This document shows, piece by piece, positions 8,554-17,049 of a DNA stretch of 64,000 bases. Position 1 is the stretch's first letter. Every line of letters begins with the position of its first letter. The DNA is from an uncultured Tropicimonas sp. (lineage in GTDB: Bacteria; Pseudomonadota; Alphaproteobacteria; Rhodobacterales; Rhodobacteraceae), in NCBI GenBank assembly GCA_947495685.1, contig CANLZY010000012.1, forward strand, positions 91,887 through 155,886, in the 5' to 3' direction. Below the pieces are notes generated by a model. It had not been told where the DNA came from. It did no database searches and saw only the letters and a program-made list of their open reading frames with translations. Position numbers and translations under genes: made by a program.

Positions 8554-9558
8554 ATGAGGCTCATCTGTCCAAATTGTGGGGCGCAATACGCGGTGGACGA
8601 TCGGGTGATCCCCGAGTCCGGCCGTGATGTCCAATGTTCCAGTTGTGGAAACACCTGGTTTCAACACCACCCTGATCATGACCCGGAACTCGCTGAAGAA
8701 CTCGGGTTCGGCGCGCAGGAGCGTTCCGTTGAACCGCCGCGCAGCGTTGAGCCGCCACAAGCTCCCGCGCCGTCGCCATCTGATGAGGACGACGAAGACT
8801 GGAACGCGCCACCGCTGCCCAAACCGCCAATGCGGGATGTCCCCGAGCCGTCGGGCGGGCAGGACGTGGTTGTACAACAGGTTGCTGAGGCAGATCTGAC
8901 CGAAGCCGAAGCCGAAGCCGAAGCCGAAGGTCCGACTGCGGCAGACGTCACCACGACCGAAGCCGAGGCGACGACCTTGCCCGAGCGCACGCGCCGCCCT
9001 GTCGACGAAGATGCCATGTCTGTCCTTCGCGAAGAAGCTCAGCGCGAGCAGGCCGCGCGTCGAGCGGAAATTGGCGGCATCGAAATGCAGGCCGATCTTG
9101 ACCTTCAAACTCCGGAGGGCACGAAACACGCCGATCACAGGGCTTTTGTCGTTGCCCCGGTTCCCCGCAGTCCGGCTCACGTGACCGCTGCCGATTCGAG
9201 CCCCGGTGATGACGCCGAGCCCGCCCATCACGGGAATCGTCGCGAGTTGCTGCCGGATGTCGAGGAAATCAACTCGACCCTTTCGCCCAACGAGGTCAAC
9301 GCAGGCTCGGACGGGATGTCGCGCTCGATGCTGAGCCGAGAGGAGCGCAATCGCGGCAGTCGTGCGGGCCTCGGGCTGGCGTTTCTGGTCTTCGGGTGTC
9401 TGACGATCCTCTATACCCAATCGGCGCGTGTGTCGGAGGCGGTTCCGAAAGCGGCACCGACAATCGAGCGCTATGTGGTGGCAGTGAATGCCGGTCGGCT
9501 CTGGCTGGACGAGACCTTGCGCAGTGCGGTTGGCACCCCTGACGACGCGGACCAATAG
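8554..9558 (+). CDS. zinc-ribbon (MJ0042-type) membrane protein
   Basis: This 334-residue protein has an N-terminal zinc ribbon (C-P-N-C at residues 5-8 and C-S-S-C near residues 29-32, followed by W-F-Q) of the MJ0042 family. Next come a long acidic, Pro-rich disordered middle and one membrane segment near residues 270-290. A run of Glu-Ala repeats (E-A-E-A-E-A-E) is encoded by a 6-bp tandem repeat at 8902-8929. The ATG follows a GAGAGGGGAC ribosome site; an earlier GTG would place that site inside the gene. The family is common next to ftsEX in Rhodobacterales (from memory), but the role is not known. Confidence 0.85.
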   Translation: MRLICPNCGAQYAVDDRVIPESGRDVQCSSCGNTWFQHHPDHDPELAEELGFGAQERSVEPPRSVEPPQAPAPSPSDEDDEDWNAPPLPKPPMRDVPEPSGGQDVVVQQVAEADLTEAEAEAEAEGPTAADVTTTEAEATTLPERTRRPVDEDAMSVLREEAQREQAARRAEIGGIEMQADLDLQTPEGTKHADHRAFVVAPVPRSPAHVTAADSSPGDDAEPAHHGNRRELLPDVEEINSTLSPNEVNAGSDGMSRSMLSREERNRGSRAGLGLAFLVFGCLTILYTQSARVSEAVPKAAPTIERYVVAVNAGRLWLDETLRSAVGTPDDADQ

Positions 9559-9664
9559 TCGTTCGGGAAAGGTCCTTTCAAACGCCTTGGTGCTGCGGTG
9601 CCGCGTCGGAATGCTGCCGTCGCGAAATGCTTCTTGTCAGCCGTCGCGCAATAATCTACTCCGT

Positions 9665-9682
9665 TTTCGATCAGAATCGAAA
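9665..9682. promoter_or_regulatory. inverted repeat upstream of mcl1, candidate operator
   Basis: TTTCGAT-CAGA-ATCGAAA is a perfect 7-bp inverted repeat with a 4-bp spacer, ending 20 bp before the mcl1 ATG. It is AT-rich within a GC-rich genome, as expected for a binding site rather than a chance hairpin. No regulator gene is adjacent, so its ligand protein is unknown. Confidence 0.35.
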
Positions 9683-9702
9683 TATCATTGCCGGAGAGAG
9701 TC

Positions 9703-10659
9703 ATGAGCTTCCGCATCCAACCTACCGCCCCCGCCCGCCCCAACCGCTGTCAGCTGTTCGGGCCGGGGTCTCGCCCGGCGATCTTCGAAAAGATGGCCAG
9801 CAGCGCGGCAGATGTAATCAACCTCGACCTGGAGGACAGCGTCGCCCCCGATGACAAGCCCGAGGCGCGCAAGAACATCATTCAGGCGATTGGCGATGTG
9901 GACTGGGGCAGCAAGACCCTGAGTGTGCGCATCAATGGGTTGGACACGCCGTTCTGGTACCGTGACGTTGTGGATCTGCTGGAGCAGGCGAGCGACCGGC
10001 TGGACCAGATCATGATCCCCAAGGTCGGCTGTGCGGCGGATATATATGCCGTGGATGCATTGGTCACTGCCATCGAGACAGCCAAGGGGCGGAGCCGCCC
10101 AATCAGCTTCGAGGTCATCATCGAGAGCGCAGCCGGCATTGCCCATGTTGAAGAAATCGCGGCCGCCTCGCCGCGGTTGCAGGCAATGAGCCTTGGTGCG
10201 GCCGATTTTGCTGCCTCGATGGGGATGCAGACCACCGGGATCGGCGGGACGCAGGAAAACTACTACATGATCCGCGACGGGCAGAAGCACTGGTCGGATC
10301 CGTGGCATTGGGCGCAGGCGGCGATTGTCGCGGCCTGCCGGACCCACGGTGTGCTGCCGGTTGACGGCCCGTTCGGGGATTTCTCCGATGACGACGGCTA
10401 TGTCGCGCAGGCGCGGCGCTCCGCGACGCTTGGAATGGTCGGAAAATGGGCGATTCACCCCAAGCAAATCGCGCTTGCCAACGAGGTTTTCACACCGTCC
10501 GCCGAAGCGGTTGCCGAGGCTCGGGAGATCTTGGCCGCGATGGAAACGGCCAAGGCAGAGGGCGCGGGCGCGACCGTCTACAAGGGACGTCTGGTCGACA
10601 TCGCCTCGATCAAGCAGGCCGAAGTCATTGTGCGTCAGTACGAGATGATCACCGGCTAA
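9703..10659 (+). CDS. mcl1: L-malyl-CoA/beta-methylmalyl-CoA lyase
   Basis: This 318-residue member of the citrate lyase beta-subunit superfamily would cleave malyl-CoA to acetyl-CoA and glyoxylate, and beta-methylmalyl-CoA to propionyl-CoA and glyoxylate, in the ethylmalonyl-CoA pathway. The sequence reads closely like the Rhodobacter Mcl1 protein as I remember it, including R-P-N-R-C-Q-L-F-G-P-G-S-R near the N-terminus, the metal-binding N-L-D-L-E-D segment near residue 45, and the F-E-V-I-I-E-S-A-A-G strand. The ATG at 9703 has a GGAGAGAG site six bases upstream. Length equals the family norm. Confidence 0.95.
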   Translation: MSFRIQPTAPARPNRCQLFGPGSRPAIFEKMASSAADVINLDLEDSVAPDDKPEARKNIIQAIGDVDWGSKTLSVRINGLDTPFWYRDVVDLLEQASDRLDQIMIPKVGCAADIYAVDALVTAIETAKGRSRPISFEVIIESAAGIAHVEEIAAASPRLQAMSLGAADFAASMGMQTTGIGGTQENYYMIRDGQKHWSDPWHWAQAAIVAACRTHGVLPVDGPFGDFSDDDGYVAQARRSATLGMVGKWAIHPKQIALANEVFTPSAEAVAEAREILAAMETAKAEGAGATVYKGRLVDIASIKQAEVIVRQYEMITG

Positions 10660-10897
10660 GGGGTTTGGGACGCCATCGTAGGGATGGGCGCGCTGGGTGG
10701 CCGTCTGTCTCTCGCGGCGTTTGGCTGCCGCTCTTCGACGCTTTTCTGGCAGGTGTCCTTCCGGCGGCGGCCTCGCACCGTGTGCCGCGCGTGCCTAAAC
10801 GCGGGATCATGTCCAACATTTGGGCATGGGTCGCGCAGGACCATGAGGCGGAACCGGATGGGCCTGGATTCTTCGTGCGCCGGTGTGCCGAAGGATG

Positions 10898-10926
10898 TTG
10901 CAAATCGATCCCTGCAACCTCATATG
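10898..10926 (+). promoter_or_regulatory. candidate promoter of accA
   Basis: TTGCAA at 10898-10903 is separated by 17 bp from CATATG at 10921-10926, 25 bp ahead of the accA ATG. It lies in a 292-bp gap after mcl1 that otherwise shows no gene or repeat. Motif evidence only. Confidence 0.35.
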
Positions 10927-10951
10927 GGGCCAACCGGAAAGGAGCCGCCGC

Positions 10952-11911
10952 ATGAACTATCTCGAGTTCGAGAAGCCCCTCGCCGAAATCGAAGGCAAGG
11001 CAGAAGAATTGAGAGCCCTGGCGCGGGCGAACGAGGCGATGGATGTGCAATCCGAAGCCGAGGCGTTGGATCGGAAAGCGTCGACGCTTTTGAACGATCT
11101 CTATGGCAAGCTCTCGCGTTGGCAGAAATGCCAGGTGGCGCGGCATCCCGACCGCCCGCATTGCAAGGATTACGTGAAGGCGCTTTTCACCGAGTTCACG
11201 CCCTTGGCCGGTGACCGGAACTTTGCCGATGACCACGCTGTCATCGGTGGCATGGCGCGTTTCGATGACCGTCCCGTGGTGGTGATCGGTCACGAGAAGG
11301 GCAACGACACCTCCAGCCGCATCGACCATAATTTCGGCATGGCGCGTCCGGAAGGGTATCGCAAGGCCATCCGGTTGATGGACCTGGCGGACCGGTTCAA
11401 CTTGCCGGTGATAACGCTGGTCGACACGCCCGGTGCCTATCCGGGCAAGGGTGCGGAAGAGCGTGGCCAGTCCGAGGCGATTGCGCGCTCGACCCAGAAG
11501 TGTCTGACCATCGGGGTTCCTCTGGTGTCGGTCATCATCGGCGAGGGCGGCTCCGGCGGGGCCGTGGCCTTTGCCACCGGCAATCGGCTGGTGATGCTGG
11601 AGCACGCGATCTATTCGGTCATTTCGCCCGAAGGCTGCGCGTCGATCTTGTGGAAGGATGCCGAGAAAATGCGCGAGGCCGCTGAGGCCTTGCGGCTGAC
11701 CGCGCAGGACCTTCTGGAGTTGGGCGTCACCGACGCCGTGGTGCCCGAGCCGGTCGGGGGGGCGCATCGCAGCAAGGACGAGGTGGTTGCCTCGGTCGGG
11801 AAATCCATATCCGCCATGCTGAAGGATCTGGACGGGCTGGACCGTGTCGAGCTGGTGGCGGCGCGGCGCAAGAAATACCTCGACCTCGGTAAGAAGGGTC
11901 TGACAGCCTGA
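10952..11911 (+). CDS. accA: acetyl-CoA carboxylase carboxyltransferase subunit alpha
   Basis: This 319-residue alpha subunit of the carboxyltransferase that, with AccD, moves CO2 from carboxybiotin to acetyl-CoA makes malonyl-CoA for fatty acid synthesis. The sequence has the conserved H-P-x-R-P segment near residue 67, D-T-P-G-A-Y-P-G near residue 160, the oxyanion-type G-E-G-G-S-G-G-A near residue 195, and S-V-I-S-P-E-G-C near residue 223. The ATG has an AAAGGAG site. The gene is followed by the second copy of the dispersed intergenic repeat. Confidence 0.97.
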   Translation: MNYLEFEKPLAEIEGKAEELRALARANEAMDVQSEAEALDRKASTLLNDLYGKLSRWQKCQVARHPDRPHCKDYVKALFTEFTPLAGDRNFADDHAVIGGMARFDDRPVVVIGHEKGNDTSSRIDHNFGMARPEGYRKAIRLMDLADRFNLPVITLVDTPGAYPGKGAEERGQSEAIARSTQKCLTIGVPLVSVIIGEGGSGGAVAFATGNRLVMLEHAIYSVISPEGCASILWKDAEKMREAAEALRLTAQDLLELGVTDAVVPEPVGGAHRSKDEVVASVGKSISAMLKDLDGLDRVELVAARRKKYLDLGKKGLTA

Positions 11912-11927
11912 CCTGATCGCGGGAGAA

Positions 11928-12000
11928 CTCCCGCCCGTCGCCGACACAGAATGTCTGTTCTAGCTCCCGTTGGGCCGCGCAGGCTTCGCCTGAGGCGAGC
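11928..12000. repeat. dispersed intergenic hairpin repeat, copy B
   Basis: The copy repeats the exact 13-mer CTCCCGCCCGTCG (11928-11940) and the 14-mer CTCCCGTTGGGCCG (11964-11977) of copy A. The following hairpin has a different stem, CAGGC-TTC-GCCTG, so pairing is kept while bases change. A short palindrome CGGGAG-AA-CTCCCG immediately precedes it at the end of accA. It lies between accA and the convergent cytochrome c peroxidase remnant. A C9-A6 homopolymer tract follows near 12055. Confidence 0.6.
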
Positions 12001-12146
12001 CAATTCGGCCGTGGCTCGGAGCTGTTTGGTGGACGGGCCGTGCGAGTGGCCCCGCCCCCCCCCAAAAAAGACCTCCACTGAACGGCACTGGGAAGAGCAT
12101 TATCAGAGAGCGTGCGACGAGCGGGGCTGATTGTTTGTAGCCTGGC

Positions 12147-12825
12147 TCATTCAGGAAGGATTTCTCCGGTTGGGCGTGGCGAGGCGGCGGTCTCGCCCGG
12201 CGGGACCGGGTAGACCACCTGGGGCATCTCACCCGTGAGGGACCCGAGGAATGCGTCGAAGGGAGTGGCGCGCGAGTGTGACATCGCAGACCTCGATGGC
12301 TTGGCGAAGTAGTCGAAAGCCACCGGGTCGGTCTCGCCCGGGAAGGCCACCTTGAACCATGTCACGTACCGGGGCATCGAATGGAGCGATGCGACAGCAT
12401 TTTCAGGAGTGTTGACCGCCTCTACGCCGGCCTGCGCGGGGTCCTTGACCTGTGCCTTGAGGTCATCGGCGCGACTGTCCCAGAGTTGCGCGATGTTGCA
12501 CACCGCATTGAGCTTCAGGAAGGCGTTGCACGGACCATTCTGCCAACCGCACCGGTTGGACGTTTCAAGGTTGTCGTCGCCGTCGGTGGCGAGGGTGTGG
12601 CAAGAGTTGCAGGAAAACCCGACAGAGGCAGACCTGCGCGGGTCGAAGAAGAAGGCCTTGCCGCGGTCGACCTTTGCCGGGGTGATCGTGGTGTCGGCAG
12701 GCGTCATCACCATCGAAGGAAGAGTTTCGGAATGGCCGAGGGAGTCGGTCCGCGGGTCGCTGGCGTTAGCCGGGGGGCGAGTGCCAGTGTGAAGGCCGCG
12801 GCCGTCAAGAGAGGATGTATGCCAT
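12147..12825 (-). pseudogene. di-heme cytochrome c peroxidase remnant
   Basis: Remnant of a MauG/cytochrome c peroxidase gene, normally a periplasmic di-heme enzyme of over 300 residues that reduces H2O2. The first heme site C-N-S-C-H survives, followed by family-like segments (G-W-Q-N-G-P, N-T-P-E-N-A-V-A-S-L, F-P-G-E-T-D-P). The reading ends about 50 residues later with the second heme domain missing. At the 5' end a good ribosome site (AAAGGAAG) leads to an ATG at 12825 whose frame stops after six codons. The hydrophobic signal-peptide text (L-L-T-A-A-A-F-T-L-A-L-A) is in another frame, and the following S-D-P-R-T-D-S-L-G text is in a third. Hence at least two frameshifts plus a 3' truncation. 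Confidence 0.8.
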
Positions 12826-13077
12826 GGGGGACTTCCTTTGGAATCATTTCCCCTTTCAAAAACGTAGATTCAGATCGCTGGTCCTGGGGCCTGATGCGAA
12901 TCATTTTCGGAACAAGCGGGTTTCAATTCTGCCCAATTCCACGGCAGTGGGATGCTGTCCCGTATCGTGGCCCTGATGTGGGATAAATTACAGCTTTGCT
13001 CCGTGTGGGTCAGTAACTCTGACAGTTTTTTGCGACCAAACGCGTGCTAACTTTGACGGAACAAGGAGATGCCCGAC

Positions 13078-14082
13078 ATGATCACAACACCCTATCTGAT
13101 GTTTCTCGGAGACGCGCCGGATCCGCTTGCTGCCAAGGTCGCCCAGGGAATCAAGGACTGGCGGCCCGACTATGCCATCGGGCAGTATCGGATGGAGGGC
13201 TGCAAGGCCGATATGAAATTGCCGGACATGACGCTTGATGCGGCCTATGAGGCCGGCGCTCGGACACTGGTCATCGGCGTCGCCAATCGCGGTGGCGTGA
13301 TTTCTCCGGCGTGGCGGCACGTTCTGGCCGAAGCCCTGTTGAAAGGGTTCGATCTGGCCTCCGGGTTGCACAACCTGCTGTCGGACGAGCCGGAACTGGT
13401 GGAAATCGCCAAGGCCGAGGGGCGGATACTGCATGACGTGCGCGTGCCGACCGTGGAGTACCCGATCGCAAATGGCAAGAAGCGGCGTGGCAAGCGGTGC
13501 CTTGCGGTCGGGACGGATTGCTCCGTGGGCAAGATGTACACCGCACTGGCGATGGATGCTGTCATGCAGGAGCGCGGTCTGAAGGCGACGTTCCGTGCGA
13601 CGGGGCAGACCGGTATCCTGATCACTGGCGATGGTGTGCCGCTGGATGCCGTGATCGCCGATTTCATGGCAGGGTCCGTGGAGTGGCTGACGCCGGACAA
13701 TGACGACGATCACTGGGATCTGATCGAGGGGCAGGGCAGCCTGTTTCATGCCTCGTATTCCGGCGTGACGATGGCGTTGATCCACGGCGGTCAGCCGGAT
13801 GCGCTGATCCTGTGCCACGAGCCGACGCGCGAGCACATGCGTGGGCTGCCGGATTACGCGCTGCCGTCGTTGGAGGAGTTGCAGGCGCTATCCTTGACGA
13901 TTGCGTCGCGGGTGAATCCGGATGTGACGGTTGTTGGCATTTCGGTCAACACACAGCATTTGTCGGAAGACGAGGCTACCGGCTATCTTGCCGAGGTCGA
14001 AGCACGCATGGGGTTGCCGGCGATTGATCCCTTCCGGCATGGTGCTGGTCGCCTTGTGGATGCGCTGGTCGCTCTGGGCTGA
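13078..14082 (+). CDS. dgcN: D-glutamate N-acetyltransferase-type protein (DUF1611)
   Basis: This 334-residue DUF1611 protein has an N-terminal Rossmann-like part (residues 1-135) and a C-terminal P-loop-like part with G-T-D-C-S-V-G-K-M near residues 145-153. In the described DgcN/DgcA pair, DgcN N-acetylates D-glutamate and DgcA epimerises the product; this gene is directly followed by the DgcA homologue. The ATG at 13078 is chosen because the AAGGAG site sits nine bases upstream; the ATG at 13069 touches that site. It is the first gene of a D-amino-acid operon with dgcA and an aminotransferase. An imperfect palindrome (GTCAG-N5-CTGAC, 13009-13023) precedes it. Confidence 0.85.
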   Translation: MITTPYLMFLGDAPDPLAAKVAQGIKDWRPDYAIGQYRMEGCKADMKLPDMTLDAAYEAGARTLVIGVANRGGVISPAWRHVLAEALLKGFDLASGLHNLLSDEPELVEIAKAEGRILHDVRVPTVEYPIANGKKRRGKRCLAVGTDCSVGKMYTALAMDAVMQERGLKATFRATGQTGILITGDGVPLDAVIADFMAGSVEWLTPDNDDDHWDLIEGQGSLFHASYSGVTMALIHGGQPDALILCHEPTREHMRGLPDYALPSLEELQALSLTIASRVNPDVTVVGISVNTQHLSEDEATGYLAEVEARMGLPAIDPFRHGAGRLVDALVALG

Positions 14083-14088
14083 CTTTCT

Positions 14089-14120
14089 GAGGCTGAGGCT
14101 GAGGCTGAGGCTGAGGCGAG
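14089..14120. repeat. 6-bp tandem repeat (GAGGCT)
   Basis: Five successive GAGGCT-type units lie just after the dgcN stop, in the 113-bp gap before dgcA. Slippage could change the spacing between the two genes. No hairpin or promoter was seen with it. Confidence 0.7.
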
Positions 14121-14195
14121 GGAGTTCTCTCGTACCTGCGGCGGGGATTTTTGCAAACAGAAGACGGGGTGTCGGCCCGGTCAGGAGTGTTGGGT

Positions 14196-15167
14196 ATGAC
14201 GGTGGAATTGACGGTCGCGGCGGATGTGTTTCGCCTTGCCCAAGCGTTCACAATCTCGCGCGGGTCGCGGACCGAGGCGCGGGTTCTGACCGTGACGGCG
14301 CGCGACGGGGACCGGTCGGGATGGGGAGAATGCGTGCCCTATGCCCGGTATGGCGAGACGCTGGAAAGCGTCACGGCCCAGATCAAGAGCCTTCCGAGTG
14401 GGATTGACCGGCAGGCCCTGCAGGACCTTTTGCCCCCCGGTGCCGCACGGAACGCCGTGGATGGCGCCTTGTGGGACCTGGAAGCGAAAACCACCGGAGT
14501 GCCGGTGTGGACGCTGGCTGGAATGACGCGGCCCGGCCCGCTGATCACGGCCTATACCTTGTCTCTTGATACGCCAGAAGCCATGCGGGCCAGCGCCGCG
14601 AAGAACGCACATCGGCCATTGCTGAAGATCAAGCTGGGCACGCCGGACGACATGCCCCGCCTGGAAGCTGTCCGGGCCGGGGCGCCGCGGTCACGCATTA
14701 TTCTGGACGCCAACGAGGGCTGGAGCGCCGAGGTCTATTCGGATCTGGCGCCGCACCTGCTGCGTTTGGGCGTGTCGATGGTGGAGCAGCCCCTGCCAGC
14801 GGGGAAGGATGACGACCTTATGGGGTTGGACCGACCGGTGCCGCTGTGTGCCGACGAATCCGTGCATGACCGGGCGTCGCTCGACGTTTTGCGTGGAAAA
14901 TACGACCTGATCAATATCAAGCTGGACAAGACGGGCGGGCTGACCGAGGCGCTGGCGCTGCGGGCGGCGGCCGAGGCGGCCGGGTTCGGCATCATGGTGG
15001 GCTGCATGGTGGGCAGTTCGCTGGCGATGGCGCCTGCCGTGCTTCTTGCCCAGGGTGCGGCTGTCGTTGATCTTGACGGGCCGTTGCTGTTGGCGGAAGA
15101 CCGTGCGACGCCGTTGCACTACGACGCCGAGGGTGTGCATCCGCCGGCAGCGGCACTTTGGGGCTAG
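14196..15167 (+). CDS. dgcA: N-acetyl-D-glutamate racemase / dipeptide epimerase family (enolase superfamily)
   Basis: This 323-residue enolase-superfamily protein has the catalytic set of the muconate lactonising/dipeptide epimerase group: K-I-K-L-G near residue 147 (K-x-K), D-A-N-E-G-W (metal Asp) near residue 171, E-Q-P-L-P near residue 197, A-D-E-S-V near residue 217, and N-I-K-L-D-K near residue 245. Alone it would be called an L-Ala-D/L-Glu epimerase, but its position right after a DUF1611 gene fits DgcA, which converts N-acetyl-D-glutamate to N-acetyl-L-glutamate. The start follows a CAGGAG site. It is 10 bp upstream of the aminotransferase gene. Confidence 0.82.
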   Translation: MTVELTVAADVFRLAQAFTISRGSRTEARVLTVTARDGDRSGWGECVPYARYGETLESVTAQIKSLPSGIDRQALQDLLPPGAARNAVDGALWDLEAKTTGVPVWTLAGMTRPGPLITAYTLSLDTPEAMRASAAKNAHRPLLKIKLGTPDDMPRLEAVRAGAPRSRIILDANEGWSAEVYSDLAPHLLRLGVSMVEQPLPAGKDDDLMGLDRPVPLCADESVHDRASLDVLRGKYDLINIKLDKTGGLTEALALRAAAEAAGFGIMVGCMVGSSLAMAPAVLLAQGAAVVDLDGPLLLAEDRATPLHYDAEGVHPPAAALWG

Positions 15168-15177
15168 GAGAGACGAC

Positions 15178-16038
15178 ATGAGCCGTATCGTTTACGTCAA
15201 CGGGGAGTATGTTCCCGAAGAAGAAGCCAGGGTCTCGGTATTTGACCGTGGGTTCCTGTTTGCCGACGGTGTCTACGAGGTGACGTCGGTGCTCGGCGGC
15301 AAGCTGATCGATTTCGAAGGCCATCGGCGCCGGCTGCAACGGTCACTGGACGAACTGGACATGCCCGCGCCGGAGGCGATGGCGGACCTGCTGGAGATTC
15401 ACCGTGAACTGGTTGCCCGCAACGAGATTGTCGATGGGCTTGTCTATCTTCAGGTGACACGCGGCGCGCCGGCCGATCGCGACTTTACCTTCCCGGGCGA
15501 GGACACCAAACCGACGTTGGTCTTGTTCACGCAGTCCAAGCCCGGCTTGGCCGAGAGCCCCGTGGCAAAGGTCGGGATCAAGGTGATCTCGGTTGAAGAT
15601 ATGCGTTGGGGACGGCGCGACATCAAGACGGTGCAATTGCTCTACCCGTCGATGGGCAAGATGATGGCCAAGAAGGCTGGCGCGGACGACGCCTGGATGG
15701 TCGAGGATGGGGTCGTGACGGAGGGCACGTCGAACAACGCCTATATCGTCAAGGGTGGCAAGATCATCACGCGTCATCTGGGCAATGAAATCCTGCACGG
15801 GATCACCCGCGCCGCCGTGTTGCGGTTCGCACGCGAGGCCCAAATGGAGGTCGAGGAGCGTTCGTTCTCGATCGAGGAAGCGCAGGCAGCCGAAGAGGCC
15901 TTCATCACATCGGCCTCGACCTTTGTCATGCCGGTCGTAGAGGTTGATGGCGTGGCGCTGGGCGATGGCACGCCGGGGCCGATTGCGGCACGACTGCGTG
16001 AAATCTATCTGGACGAGAGCCGCAAGGCCGCGATCTGA
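15178..16038 (+). CDS. D-amino-acid transaminase, class IV PLP aminotransferase
   Basis: This 286-residue fold-type IV PLP aminotransferase reads like D-amino-acid transaminases: start R-I-V-Y-V-N-G-E-Y, V-F-D-R-G-F-L-F-A-D-G-V-Y-E near residue 22, the PLP lysine in R-R-D-I-K-T near residue 147, and T-E-G-T-S-N-N near residue 182. It would move amino groups between D-amino acids and 2-oxoglutarate, producing D-glutamate, the substrate of the upstream dgcN-dgcA pair. The gene ends the operon and is followed by a terminator hairpin. Branched-chain aminotransferase activity is the main alternative. Confidence 0.85.
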   Translation: MSRIVYVNGEYVPEEEARVSVFDRGFLFADGVYEVTSVLGGKLIDFEGHRRRLQRSLDELDMPAPEAMADLLEIHRELVARNEIVDGLVYLQVTRGAPADRDFTFPGEDTKPTLVLFTQSKPGLAESPVAKVGIKVISVEDMRWGRRDIKTVQLLYPSMGKMMAKKAGADDAWMVEDGVVTEGTSNNAYIVKGGKIITRHLGNEILHGITRAAVLRFAREAQMEVEERSFSIEEAQAAEEAFITSASTFVMPVVEVDGVALGDGTPGPIAARLREIYLDESRKAAI

Positions 16039-16093
16039 CATAGTGGGGCAGGCCCCAGTTCGACAACCGTGCAACATGCCATAGAGGCTTTCT

Positions 16094-16127
16094 GGGTCGG
16101 GTGCGCGTCAGGCGTGCCCGGCCCTTT
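16094..16127 (+). terminator. rho-independent terminator of the D-amino-acid operon
   Basis: A 13-bp stem that includes G-U pairs (GGGTCGGGTGCGC against GGCGTGCCCGGCCC) closes a short loop and is followed by TTTT, 56 bp after the transaminase stop. Confidence 0.6.
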
Positions 16128-16143
16128 TCATTATCGGAACAGG

Positions 16144-16530
16144 TCAGCCACCGACGGTTTCGACATGAAGGTCAAAGCGGCTGTCGGTCGCGATATCCGG
16201 CAAATGCAGAAAGACCTTGCCGCGGAACATGACATCCTGCCCCCTCCCGCCCGTGCGTGGCCGGGTCGAAAAGTCGGAGTAGCTGAGATCGTCAGCCTGA
16301 TCGGCGGGAACCCGTATCAGCAGCGCCTCACGGGCCGGGTCGAACCCCTGTACCGACGCCGGCGATCCGGTATCGAGGCCGACGATGTATTCGTACGTAT
16401 CCGGAGCAGGTGCCGGCCTGCCAATCAACCGTAGAGCGGGAAACTGCCGACCGGCCTGTCGAAAAGCCAGATCAACGGCAGCCAGCATGATCGACATACC
16501 AATGATCGCCAGAGCAATGAAATTCAGCAT
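16144..16530 (-). CDS. small anchored hypothetical protein, weakly RTX-end like
   Basis: A 128-residue protein with one N-terminal membrane segment (residues 3-20) and a soluble tail. The tail contains V-Q-G-F-D-P-A-R-E-A-L-L-I-R-V-P near residue 62 followed by D-V-M-F-R-G-K-V-F-L-H-L. That pattern resembles the beta-strand module that closes many RTX/hemolysin-type calcium-binding proteins of Rhodobacterales, but no calcium-binding nonapeptides are present. An AGGGAAAAATC site precedes the ATG. Function unknown; the resemblance is weak. Confidence 0.55.
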   Translation of the reverse strand: MLNFIALAIIGMSIMLAAVDLAFRQAGRQFPALRLIGRPAPAPDTYEYIVGLDTGSPASVQGFDPAREALLIRVPADQADDLSYSDFSTRPRTGGRGQDVMFRGKVFLHLPDIATDSRFDLHVETVGG

Positions 16531-16701
16531 GATTTTTCCCTTGCCCCCGGAACCACGTTACCGGGGCTGCCGCAGAGCGGTCAAATTCTGGACTGAATTC
16601 AATTGCCCGCCGGATACAATCGGCGACCGGATGGCCTGTTGTTTCGACTCGGCGTGCCAATTGCGGCGCTCTGGACAGGTCCGCGGCTTTGGGCGGTGGA
16701 A

Positions 16702-17022
16702 TCAGGGCTTGTCTGGCTCGCCAACGTTTTCGCGAAACGCTTGTTCGAACGCGGCCTGCTTGTCCGGTCCGGCTTCGGTCTGGTGGCCTGCTATCCACTC
16801 GGAATAGGGCATCCCGTAGAAGGCTTCGCGGCCCTCGGCCTTGGTCATCTCGATGCCGCGTTCGTTGGCGGCCTCCTGATACCAGCGGGACAGGCAGTTC
16901 CGGCAGAAGCCCGCAAGGTTCATCATGTCGATGTTCTGCACATCCGGCCGGTCATCCATCAGGTGTTTCTGCAATCGGCGAAATGCAGCGGCTTCGAGTT
17001 CGAGGCGGGTCTGGTCGTCCAT
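16702..17022 (-). CDS. DUF1244 family protein
   Basis: This 106-residue protein matches the small alphaproteobacterial DUF1244 family, recognisable by the segment L-A-G-F-C-R-N-C-L-S-R-W-Y near residue 40 with two cysteines, then A-x5-G-I and the Y-G-M-P-Y-S-E-W stretch near residue 70. It is cytoplasmic, mostly helical, and of unknown function. It lies 27 bp downstream of the N-formylglutamate amidohydrolase-type gene on the same strand, so the two may be co-transcribed. Confidence 0.85.
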   Translation of the reverse strand: MDDQTRLELEAAAFRRLQKHLMDDRPDVQNIDMMNLAGFCRNCLSRWYQEAANERGIEMTKAEGREAFYGMPYSEWIAGHQTEAGPDKQAAFEQAFRENVGEPDKP

Positions 17023-17049
17023 CAGTGGTCTCCCTGTCGTCGGCGGCGC

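Noticed and set aside
10660..10951. Possible small gene between mcl1 and accA
   Set aside because: Open stretches there have no ribosome site or recognisable text; only a promoter candidate was kept.
12707..12904. Separate small exported protein with hydrophobic N-terminus
   Set aside because: The hydrophobic text is the displaced signal peptide of the broken cytochrome c peroxidase gene.
14089..14120. Short repeats considered as a CRISPR array
   Set aside because: The units are contiguous 6-bp repeats without spacers; no cas genes are present.
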